DNA from: Chitinispirillaceae bacterium
Lineage (GTDB): Bacteria > Fibrobacterota > Chitinivibrionia > Chitinivibrionales > Chitinispirillaceae
Length of the DNA stretch: 64,000 bases
Assembly: GCA_016930275.1 (NCBI GenBank)
Contig: JAFGHA010000111.1
Coordinates: 1 to 64,000 of the forward strand
Reading direction: 5' to 3'
Shown in pieces: positions 43,113 to 50,739 of the stretch. Made by a program: the position numbers and the translations under genes. A model generated the notes under the pieces. It ran no database searches, was not told the origin of the DNA, and was given only the letters and a program-made list of their open reading frames with translations. Every line of letters begins with the position of its first letter. Positions within the stretch are counted from its first letter, which is position 1.

Positions 43113-44312
43113 ATGTATACCCCGGATCCGAAAGTACTGGAAAATTATGCTGATATACTGATAAATTTCGCTCTCAATGACGGCAACGGTATTAAAAAAG
43201 GTGACGTCGTCTATCTTGTTTCCCAGCTTCCGGGTCTCCCACTGGCCAAGGCAACCTATCGCTCAATCATTAAAAGCGGTGGCCAGCCGATCATACAACT
43301 GCAGGATGATACGTTCAGGCTCATCCAGTTACAGGAAGGCAGCGATGAGCAGATCGGGTTCTTCCCCGATAAGTATTACCACGGACTCGCCGACAATATC
43401 GACCACTATGTAAGAATTCTTGCCGAGGAAGATCCGCTTTTTCTGGCAAATGCCGATCCACGTAAAGTGATTCTTTCCAGCAGAAGCACCAAACCTTTCC
43501 GGGATTGGCTTGATGCGAAGGAGGATGTTGGCCGTTTCACCTGGACACTCTGCCTTTACGGTACCGAAGGTGCCGCCCGTGAAGCGAATATTTCAATCGA
43601 GGAATACTGGCAACAGATACGGCGCGCCTGTTTTCTTGATGATGTGAACCCGCTTGAAACGTGGCGGCAGGTCTATCTGCAGATGAATCATGTTATTGAA
43701 TCCCTTAATGCTCTACCGATTGAAAAGCTGCATGTCGAGGCTCTGGAAACGGATCTGTGGGTAAGCCTTGGAAAAAACCGGAAATGGCTGGGGGGCAGAG
43801 GTCGCAATATTCCCAGTTTCGAGATTTTCACCTCACCCGACTGGCGAAACATGGAGGGAACCGTTTTCTTCGACCTCCCGCTCTACCGTTACGGCAATAT
43901 TATTAAGGATATCCGGTTGGAAATACGGAATGGTCTGATTGCCAAGGCGACTGCAGCACAGAATGAAGCGCTGCTTCGAGAGATGATTGCACAGAAAAAC
44001 GCGGATAAAATCGGTGAGTTTTCCCTGACCGACCGGCGGTTCTCGAAAATTAACCGGTTCATGGCAAATACGCTTTTCGATGAAAATTTCGGTGGTGACC
44101 ATGGAAACACGCATCTTGCCGTCGGTAAAGCCTACCATGATGCCTGCACCTGTAACCTCAAAGAAATGACCGACGAAAAATTCGCCGAACTCGGCTACAA
44201 TGACTCTCCGGAACATACCGATATCATCGCCACCGGAAACCGGACCGTAACAGCACATCTTGCTGATGGTTCAACCAGAATCATCTATCGGGACGGTGAA
44301 TTTCAGTTCTGA
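43113..44312 (+). CDS. M29-family aminopeptidase
   Basis: A 399-residue cytoplasmic metallo-aminopeptidase of the thermophilic aminopeptidase (AmpS/AmpT) family, which trims N-terminal residues from peptides. Recognisable parts are NIPSFEIFTSPDWRNMEGTVFFDLPL (cited by position, about 233-258; Glu ligands), FDENFGGDHGNTHLAVGKAY (about 323-342) and the C-terminal metal site NDSPEHTDIIATG with His and Asp ligands. The length is normal. It is transcribed alone from a good promoter. Confidence 0.87.
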   Translation: MYTPDPKVLENYADILINFALNDGNGIKKGDVVYLVSQLPGLPLAKATYRSIIKSGGQPIIQLQDDTFRLIQLQEGSDEQIGFFPDKYYHGLADNIDHYVRILAEEDPLFLANADPRKVILSSRSTKPFRDWLDAKEDVGRFTWTLCLYGTEGAAREANISIEEYWQQIRRACFLDDVNPLETWRQVYLQMNHVIESLNALPIEKLHVEALETDLWVSLGKNRKWLGGRGRNIPSFEIFTSPDWRNMEGTVFFDLPLYRYGNIIKDIRLEIRNGLIAKATAAQNEALLREMIAQKNADKIGEFSLTDRRFSKINRFMANTLFDENFGGDHGNTHLAVGKAYHDACTCNLKEMTDEKFAELGYNDSPEHTDIIATGNRTVTAHLADGSTRIIYRDGEFQF

Positions 44313-44689
44313 ACAACTTCCCCCATGCCGATTTGTCGAGGCGCCAGGCAACAACCCTTGATTATTTACACATTGTACACCCTGTAACCTGTACCAGCCT
44401 GACGACAATTTCCCCCATTATGGTTGTCCGCTCCGCTCTCGGCACCCACTAACAGCACCGTATTGCATAAATTTTTTTGTTAAACGATTAAACTATTTAT
44501 TTGTTTCTTCGGTTCATAACTGTATAATAAAAACAGCCGGATAAACGGGTTGTTAACCGGTTTTTCGGATAGTTTAACAGGTTTCAATTCAATGTGTTAG
44601 ATAATAATTCAATATAGTGTATAACAGATGGCCCACCAACACCATATATGGTATTGGTGGGTTTGCGTTCGCAATAAGGAGGTTGTTGT
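44313..44689 (+). promoter_or_regulatory. Leader and promoter of the envelope-machine cluster
   Basis: This 377-base gap precedes the MerR-like gene. A promoter reads TTGTTT (44501-44506), 16-base spacer, TATAAT (44523-44528). Around it are several TTAAAC/GTTAAC half sites (44479-44493, 44551-44582) that could bind a regulator. Just ahead of the ribosome site is a long inverted repeat, CCCACCAA (44632-44639) with TTGGTGGG (44654-44661), whose centre ACCATATATGGT is itself a palindrome. The hairpin would form at the end of the leader RNA or act as an operator. AAGGAGG at 44677-44683 serves the MerR-like gene. Confidence 0.45.
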
Positions 44690-44923
44690 ATGAATCGGCA
44701 TTACACTAGTGGGCAGGCCGCTAAAAAACTCAGGGTTTCCATATCCACACTGAAAAGGTGGCTGGATGATCCTGAACTGGCGATCAAGGAACGGCGTAAC
44801 TACAACGGCTGGCGTCTCTTCTCGGATTCCGATATTACGACGCTCAGAGAGTACAAGCGGCAGATGCGACGTAACGGCAAACGGTTCAATGATACGACCC
44901 TGATTCCTGTAGTCAATCATTAA
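44690..44923 (+). CDS. Small MerR-type DNA-binding protein
   Basis: A 77-residue protein that is almost only a winged helix-turn-helix of the MerR/excisionase kind: YTSGQAAKKLRVSISTLKRWL, then WRLFSDSDITTLREYK. It has no ligand-binding or long dimerisation domain. A strong AAGGAGG ribosome site precedes it. It stands at the head of the barrel-TPR-TolQR cluster with a palindrome in its leader, so it probably regulates that cluster, perhaps including itself. Confidence 0.8.
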   Translation: MNRHYTSGQAAKKLRVSISTLKRWLDDPELAIKERRNYNGWRLFSDSDITTLREYKRQMRRNGKRFNDTTLIPVVNH

Positions 44924-44959
44924 ACACGAAGCCCGACGAACACAGACGGATCTGATGAA

Positions 44960-46039
44960 ATGACTATTTCAATGAAAATCGCCGTTTTTCTTTGCATACT
45001 ACTGTCCTCATTGACTTACGGACAAATAAAACGCGGAAGAAATGAGGGAACGTTCAATATACCTGCATCGAACGTTCTGGGTAACGGCAATATCATTGTT
45101 TCAGCGGCGTTCGCAGGCAGCGCGGCCCCTTCAGGCATCCGCCTCGATCCCGGAGTGTATCTGAACGTGGGTATCGCCGATATCATGCAACTTTCAGGAA
45201 AAACCTCCTTTACCAATTTCCGTACCCTCGGCACTACCGAAGGGCATTTCCAGCTTACCCTGCCGGGAAACGACCATTTGCGTTTTTTCGGAATCGCCGC
45301 ATCGGGAGACCTGTATCTCTCAACTGAAATGGACACCTTGAGCGGTGCCGCGACCTCCGGGCGACCGGAATACCACGCGTATATCCGCCCGTCAATCATT
45401 GCCGATCTCGACTGGATCGCGAAAAATAAATCACTGCCGATGAAAACCTATGCCATGTTCAGTATGGCCGACAACCCCGATCTGCTCTACCTGTACTCAC
45501 AGCTTTCCTTCCGCCTGGGAGCGGAACTGAAGCTCAACAAAAACAGCTATTCCATTGATTTCGGTGCCGGTTTCTACAAGGAACTCCAACGAAAAGAGAC
45601 CGCATACACCGGCGACGACACGTACCGTCAGCAGCGTTTCTGGATAGAGCCGGCCGTCCGGTATCGTCTTTTCGACCGCTACAGCCTTCTCGGTGCCGTA
45701 CGCATTCTCCTTCTTCAACGCGTCAAGTCTGAACGTCCCTTAGAACCGACGTATCTGAGAATCTCGGCAGCTCTGGACGTACCGCTGCTGTTCAGGGAAA
45801 CGAATACCGAAGCCATCCGCACCATGATCTTCGTCGAAAAACATAAACAGGTTCAACCGAACGCCATTGATGCATCGGTAAAAAAGGGAGTCAGTCTCGA
45901 ATCGGTGTCGGACCTGGATTTAGAAGGGCTGAATCTTTCGACTCAGGAAGAGGAATCGGAAGAGGAAGTACTGAAACGTCGAGAGGAAATACAGAAGAAA
46001 ATGGAAGAGATAGAACGTCTTCTGGAGGATCTTGAATAA
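44960..46039 (+). CDS. Putative outer membrane beta-barrel with charged coiled-coil tail 1
   Basis: A 359-residue exported protein with a signal peptide ending LTYGQ. Residues about 25-300 alternate short amphipathic strands rich in Tyr, Phe and Gly, as in outer membrane barrels. The last 35 residues are a very charged coiled coil (EEESEEEVLKRREEIQKKME ...). The N-terminal pattern (RGRNEGTFNIPASNVLGNGNI) is shared with the next gene, so the two are paralogues. Its stop overlaps the next start (TAATG). No named family is recognised. The barrel reading is inference from composition. Confidence 0.6.
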   Translation: MTISMKIAVFLCILLSSLTYGQIKRGRNEGTFNIPASNVLGNGNIIVSAAFAGSAAPSGIRLDPGVYLNVGIADIMQLSGKTSFTNFRTLGTTEGHFQLTLPGNDHLRFFGIAASGDLYLSTEMDTLSGAATSGRPEYHAYIRPSIIADLDWIAKNKSLPMKTYAMFSMADNPDLLYLYSQLSFRLGAELKLNKNSYSIDFGAGFYKELQRKETAYTGDDTYRQQRFWIEPAVRYRLFDRYSLLGAVRILLLQRVKSERPLEPTYLRISAALDVPLLFRETNTEAIRTMIFVEKHKQVQPNAIDASVKKGVSLESVSDLDLEGLNLSTQEEESEEEVLKRREEIQKKMEEIERLLEDLE

Positions 46040-47256
46040 TGAACGCATTATCTGCCGGTGTATCTATTTGTATCACCCTGCTGACGGTGCAGATAGTTTA
46101 TCCTCAGCAGAACCAGCGAAGAAACCGCGGTGAGACATTCTATCAGTGTCAGAATTCCAACACACCCGGCAAGGGAAATATCTGGGTTTCGCTTCGTGCG
46201 GTAGGACACCTCTGGGATGATGCACCGATCTCCCTTTCCGAGCAGGAGAATCAGTCAACGGATCAGTCTCCTCGCCGCTGGATATCTAATGTACGGGCGT
46301 TCCCGGAAATAATGCTTCAGGCGGGGATACTCGATTTTCTCTCCATCAATGCCGAATCCCGGGTGCTTTCCTATGGTTTTACTCCGGGATATTTCGGAGG
46401 CGGTATCAAAGCAACCTGGCCGAACAATCAGGAGCTGCGGCTGCACGGAGTCGGGTTGTCGCTCCAGTACCGTTACCAGATGCGGGAATCGGCACCCAGT
46501 CTCGGGGGCTATATCGGATTTATGCCCGAAGGATTCGTGGTAAAAGGAAGCAATATTGAAACCAGAGTACACTACGAACTTGATCTGCTGCCGCGTCTGA
46601 CCATACTTCCCATACGCCTGCTCGCATCGACGGGATTCCGTGTTCCGTTCCGGCGCAGAAACCTATCCCAGTTGCTTACCGAAGCGGCAGTCGTTTACAG
46701 CGGGCACGGATTTGACTTTTTCGCGCAATACTCACTCGAGTCATTCGCCAACCTTTTTCACCCGATTGAGGTGTCTCAACCGGAAAAGCGGTTTCTGGTC
46801 TGGTTTTCCGAAAATCCGATGTACGCGACACTGGGAGGGAATGTCCGGTACGACAACGGGATCACGCTTTCTCTCGCCGTCCCCATTTTGCTCAGTGTCA
46901 ATCAGGGATCACGCATGCGTCGGGAGGATCTGGTTGAATTACATCGCAACGAATCTCCCGGTCTCTTCACGGAGGAAAAAGAACGGAATATCGTTGATCC
47001 GTTCGACCCCTGGTTTGTCAAATGGAAAGTCGCCGGCACCCTAACGTTTCCCCTCCGTTTCAAAATGACCGGTACTGAATTGATGCGGAATTATCTGCTG
47101 CTCAAAAACCGCAGGCAGGAGAAGAAAATCGATATCGATAACCGGATTCAGCTCAAAGAGGAATCTCCACAGGAGCAAGAGAAACAACAGGAAGAGGAAG
47201 ACGCGAATCGCCGACTTGAAGAAATCAGAAAAAAAAGAGAAAAAGCACTGAAATAA
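46039..47256 (+). CDS. Putative outer membrane beta-barrel with charged coiled-coil tail 2
   Basis: A 405-residue exported protein related to the one before. Signal peptide ends near VYPQQ; the mature start RRNRGETFYQCQNSNTPGKGNIWVS parallels the paralogue. The body alternates strands such as KATWPNNQELRLHGVGLSLQY. The tail of about 45 residues is a charged coiled coil (EEEDANRRLEEIRKKREK). It is followed after 19 bases by the giant TPR gene. The tails could reach into the periplasm and meet the TPR proteins; this is inference. Confidence 0.6.
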   Translation: MNALSAGVSICITLLTVQIVYPQQNQRRNRGETFYQCQNSNTPGKGNIWVSLRAVGHLWDDAPISLSEQENQSTDQSPRRWISNVRAFPEIMLQAGILDFLSINAESRVLSYGFTPGYFGGGIKATWPNNQELRLHGVGLSLQYRYQMRESAPSLGGYIGFMPEGFVVKGSNIETRVHYELDLLPRLTILPIRLLASTGFRVPFRRRNLSQLLTEAAVVYSGHGFDFFAQYSLESFANLFHPIEVSQPEKRFLVWFSENPMYATLGGNVRYDNGITLSLAVPILLSVNQGSRMRREDLVELHRNESPGLFTEEKERNIVDPFDPWFVKWKVAGTLTFPLRFKMTGTELMRNYLLLKNRRQEKKIDIDNRIQLKEESPQEQEKQQEEEDANRRLEEIRKKREKALK

Positions 47257-47275
47257 GGATACCTGAGATACTATC

Positions 47276-50200
47276 ATGAACCATCGTCCCGACAGCATTC
47301 ATACCACCTTAACGGTTGCAGCAGTAACCTTACTTCTACTGCTGCCGCTGCATGATTGCCTCGAGGCGAAAAAACAAGAGACTGATTACTGGACCGCCAA
47401 AGAAAACCTTACTCTTCGCCTGGGTGCGGAATGGCATAAAATCGGTGTTCTACGCAAGGAATCAGCCGCAGTGGGTGATGTTATCAACGCCATCCGTATG
47501 TTTGAACTCTATCCGCCGGAGTTGACCGGATTTGATGACGGCAAGCTGGTGGCATTCGATAAATCGATTGAAATACTGGAAAAACGAAATCAGCGAATCC
47601 GGGATAAAATCAACGGATTCAAGGCACCACTCGGTGACGCCATCGCCATCCTTCGCGAAATGGTCACCGGAGAACCGGTGGAGAGTATGTTCGAAACGCT
47701 TGAAAAAGGCGACCTCAAACGGATTACGACAATGCTTTCGGTCAAGCATGACATCGATACTCTCTGGCAGCGGGTCGATTCGCTCCTGAACGGAACAATG
47801 GCCGCAATCGGCATGCCGCCGCGGGAGGAAAAAGAAAATCCGATGGAAAATGATTTTTTCACCATACTTAAGGCGAACCTCGGCCTGCAATCCGAAACCT
47901 ATTACGAGCGGCTCGGACAGATTGAATCATTCATCATCACCAAAGCGAACCCAGAACAGATCACCCAGATAAAGCGTATCGAACAACATCGCATACGTGA
48001 GTATCTTTCCGCCGGACAACCGGCACTGGCCCGGCGAAAAACACTCGATGCAATCTCTCTGCTATCCGGGAAAACGGATCATTCCGACTTCATCATGCTT
48101 CTTGTCAGGGCTGAATTCATGGATGGAAACTATCAGGAAGCGCTGAGTACGCTCGACAAACTCCCGGAAACGAAGCCTTACCGGGAGTTCCGTACACGAT
48201 ACCGTCTGCAAAGTCTCTATGCACTGCATGACTATCAGACCATTATCAGGGACACCTCACGGATCACCATCGAGGACTATCATGGGGCTCCCCGGAATCT
48301 TATCCTTTGGATACTCATCGAAAGTGCACTCGCTGAAGGAGCATACGATGAGATCATTCGGAGGGCGGCATATATCGAAAAAGGGAAACCTTTCAGCCTT
48401 CATGTCATGCATGCACTTGCACGCAGTTATCTTGCTCGCAATGATGATTCCACGGCGCTATCGATACTTGAACAGGCGCAACGGTACAAAACCACGACTG
48501 ATGACGACCGTACTGCACTTAAGAAAATCAATATAGCGGTGGCACAACTCTACTACGAACTGGGTAACTACGACAAATCAATCGAGCGGTTCTACGAACT
48601 GCTCAACGAACCGGACCTCTTTGAGCAGGCACTGTTCGGAATCGCATGGTGCTATCTGCAATCGGGACGATATGAAAAAGCTGAAACCGCTTTACGCAAA
48701 ATCATCAATCAGGCGCCCGAAACGTCACTCGGTGCCGAGGGTATTCTGGTACTGGCGCGTCGTTATCTGCAGAAAGCGGAATTCGCCTGGAAAAAACACA
48801 CGTATATCGACCGGGAAAAATACCGTCTCAGAGCGCTGATCATCAAACTCGACAAACGTCTCGCCTCCGACAGTGCCTCAGAGCGGTCGATCACCATACG
48901 TAACGCCCGTATGGAAACGGCCAGCCTGTTGACAAAAGTTGAAGGTGAAAAAATCGCCGACTATGCAACGATTTCCTCTTACTACGATAATATTGACCGG
49001 CTCTGTTCATTCATCACCTCCCATTACTACACCGGAACGTTTCAGGAAGCCAGCTTCTCAAAGAAACGGGAAACAATACTCGGCATCATCGATTCCATCC
49101 AGCTGGAAATCGGACAGAAACAGCAGAGAGGCACTCCAGAGCTGCAGGTTTCAAATGCGCGACAGGAAAGATTGAAAATCAAGTCAGTGGTCGATAAAAC
49201 CAATATTTTTTCAACGATCTGCCTTATCGACCGGTACCGGTGGGAACGTGCCTTCATCGACTGGCGGAAAAACACGCTCAGGAAAAACGCTGCAAACGGC
49301 AGCGATACCGCCTTCGCCAACCGTCGCACCCTCAAGGAAACCATCGACGCAGTGTTGCTCAGAGAGGACTCATTGCAGCAGTATTACTCCGGAACACTGC
49401 AGAACAATATCAGCCGGCTACTCGAAGCGAACATTGACAGTTCCGACGCCTGCTATCTCAGCTATCAGTTGGGGGAACTGTATTATCATTCGGAAAACAC
49501 CGCTTATGCCAGGGCGTACGACACCTATGAGAAAAAAGTACAGCACTTTGAAAAGGTCATAAGCGAATTCCGTAACGGTACTGGAGATAAAATTCCACAT
49601 CAGCCGGCTCCGCCGGTTCTCGACCATCGCCGCAGCATGGATATGTACCGAAGGGCAATGAAAGCGCAACCCGATTCACCGTTCAGAGCAGCAGCGGAAT
49701 ACAGTCTTGCCTGGTGTTACAACGACCTCGCCCGGTTCGACAGCGCCTATACGCATATGCATACGGTCGCAACACAATTTCCTGAACATCCGCATGCTCC
49801 TCAGGCGTGGATGTTCTGCGGTGAATTCCATTTCGATAAAACTAATCTCAAGGATGCACTTGCAGCTTTTTACGCGGTCATGAAATACCCTGAAAGCGAA
49901 TGGTTCGATGAAGCACTCTATAAAGTCGCATGGACGCAATACCGGCTGTCAAATCCCGAAAAAGCCATCAGTTCGTTTCTCGCGCTGGTCGACCTTGGCG
50001 GCGGAAAGTTCGGACACGCACTCCTCGAAAAAGAATCAATGGATTACATCGCCATCAGTTTCAGTGAAACAGATGCCACCGGTCAGAAGGGACTCACCCG
50101 TGCGGCAGCATTTGCCCGCAAACTAGGCGATCCGGAACGGGGTTGCCAGATTCTCCACCGCCTTGCGCAGGTATTTCGCGATCAGGGACGCAACGACATG

Positions 50201-50728
50201 GCGAAAAAAACCTTTAATCACATCCTCTCGAACTACCCGGCCTACCGGCAGAATCCTACTGTCGAAGCGGAACTGCTCGCGGTACTCGAACGCGACGTCA
50301 ATACCGAAACATCAATCAGTCAGAAGTATGAGTATTTCAAGAAATACAACAGCCACAGTAAATGGGCGGAACATCAGTCGGACTCAATACGAATCCGGGC
50401 GGACAGTACCGCCGCAAAAATGCTTTACGATGCAGCGATCAGCTATCATCAGCTCGCGCTGCAGAAAAACAACGATTCACTATATCATCAGGCGATTGCA
50501 TCGTATACCGACTACATCAACCATTATCCCCGTTCGCCTTTAGCGAACGAATGTCATTACAACCTCGCGGAAATTCAATTTTCGACTGGTAATTACCGTG
50601 AGGCTGCGGAAGAGTACATCGCAGTGTCCAAGCGTTATCCGGACAGTAAATACAAGGAAACTGCGGCCTGGAATGCCATCGTCGCGTCTCAGAATCTGCT
50701 CAAGCTTGAGACCGGCGATAGCCGGTAG
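47276..50728 (+). CDS. Giant periplasmic TPR protein (1150 residues)
   Basis: An exported protein of 1150 residues with a signal peptide ending near DCLEA. The body is helical with many TPR-like units, clearest at about 225-480 (ALARRKTLDAISLL, ALSTLDKLPE, AQLYYELGNYDKSIERFYELL, AWCYLQSGRYEKAETALRKII) and 790-1140 (AAEYSLAWCYNDLARFDSAY, HYNLAEIQFSTGNYREAAEEYI). The middle (about 500-760) is long coiled coil. Such proteins act as scaffolds. Position between barrel and TolQR genes suggests a periplasmic bridge of an envelope machine, in the manner of the TPR parts of gliding or Tol-type complexes. Confidence 0.75.
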   Translation: MNHRPDSIHTTLTVAAVTLLLLLPLHDCLEAKKQETDYWTAKENLTLRLGAEWHKIGVLRKESAAVGDVINAIRMFELYPPELTGFDDGKLVAFDKSIEILEKRNQRIRDKINGFKAPLGDAIAILREMVTGEPVESMFETLEKGDLKRITTMLSVKHDIDTLWQRVDSLLNGTMAAIGMPPREEKENPMENDFFTILKANLGLQSETYYERLGQIESFIITKANPEQITQIKRIEQHRIREYLSAGQPALARRKTLDAISLLSGKTDHSDFIMLLVRAEFMDGNYQEALSTLDKLPETKPYREFRTRYRLQSLYALHDYQTIIRDTSRITIEDYHGAPRNLILWILIESALAEGAYDEIIRRAAYIEKGKPFSLHVMHALARSYLARNDDSTALSILEQAQRYKTTTDDDRTALKKINIAVAQLYYELGNYDKSIERFYELLNEPDLFEQALFGIAWCYLQSGRYEKAETALRKIINQAPETSLGAEGILVLARRYLQKAEFAWKKHTYIDREKYRLRALIIKLDKRLASDSASERSITIRNARMETASLLTKVEGEKIADYATISSYYDNIDRLCSFITSHYYTGTFQEASFSKKRETILGIIDSIQLEIGQKQQRGTPELQVSNARQERLKIKSVVDKTNIFSTICLIDRYRWERAFIDWRKNTLRKNAANGSDTAFANRRTLKETIDAVLLREDSLQQYYSGTLQNNISRLLEANIDSSDACYLSYQLGELYYHSENTAYARAYDTYEKKVQHFEKVISEFRNGTGDKIPHQPAPPVLDHRRSMDMYRRAMKAQPDSPFRAAAEYSLAWCYNDLARFDSAYTHMHTVATQFPEHPHAPQAWMFCGEFHFDKTNLKDALAAFYAVMKYPESEWFDEALYKVAWTQYRLSNPEKAISSFLALVDLGGGKFGHALLEKESMDYIAISFSETDATGQKGLTRAAAFARKLGDPERGCQILHRLAQVFRDQGRNDMAKKTFNHILSNYPAYRQNPTVEAELLAVLERDVNTETSISQKYEYFKKYNSHSKWAEHQSDSIRIRADSTAAKMLYDAAISYHQLALQKNNDSLYHQAIASYTDYINHYPRSPLANECHYNLAEIQFSTGNYREAAEEYIAVSKRYPDSKYKETAAWNAIVASQNLLKLETGDSR

Positions 50729-50739
50729 GATATATCACG

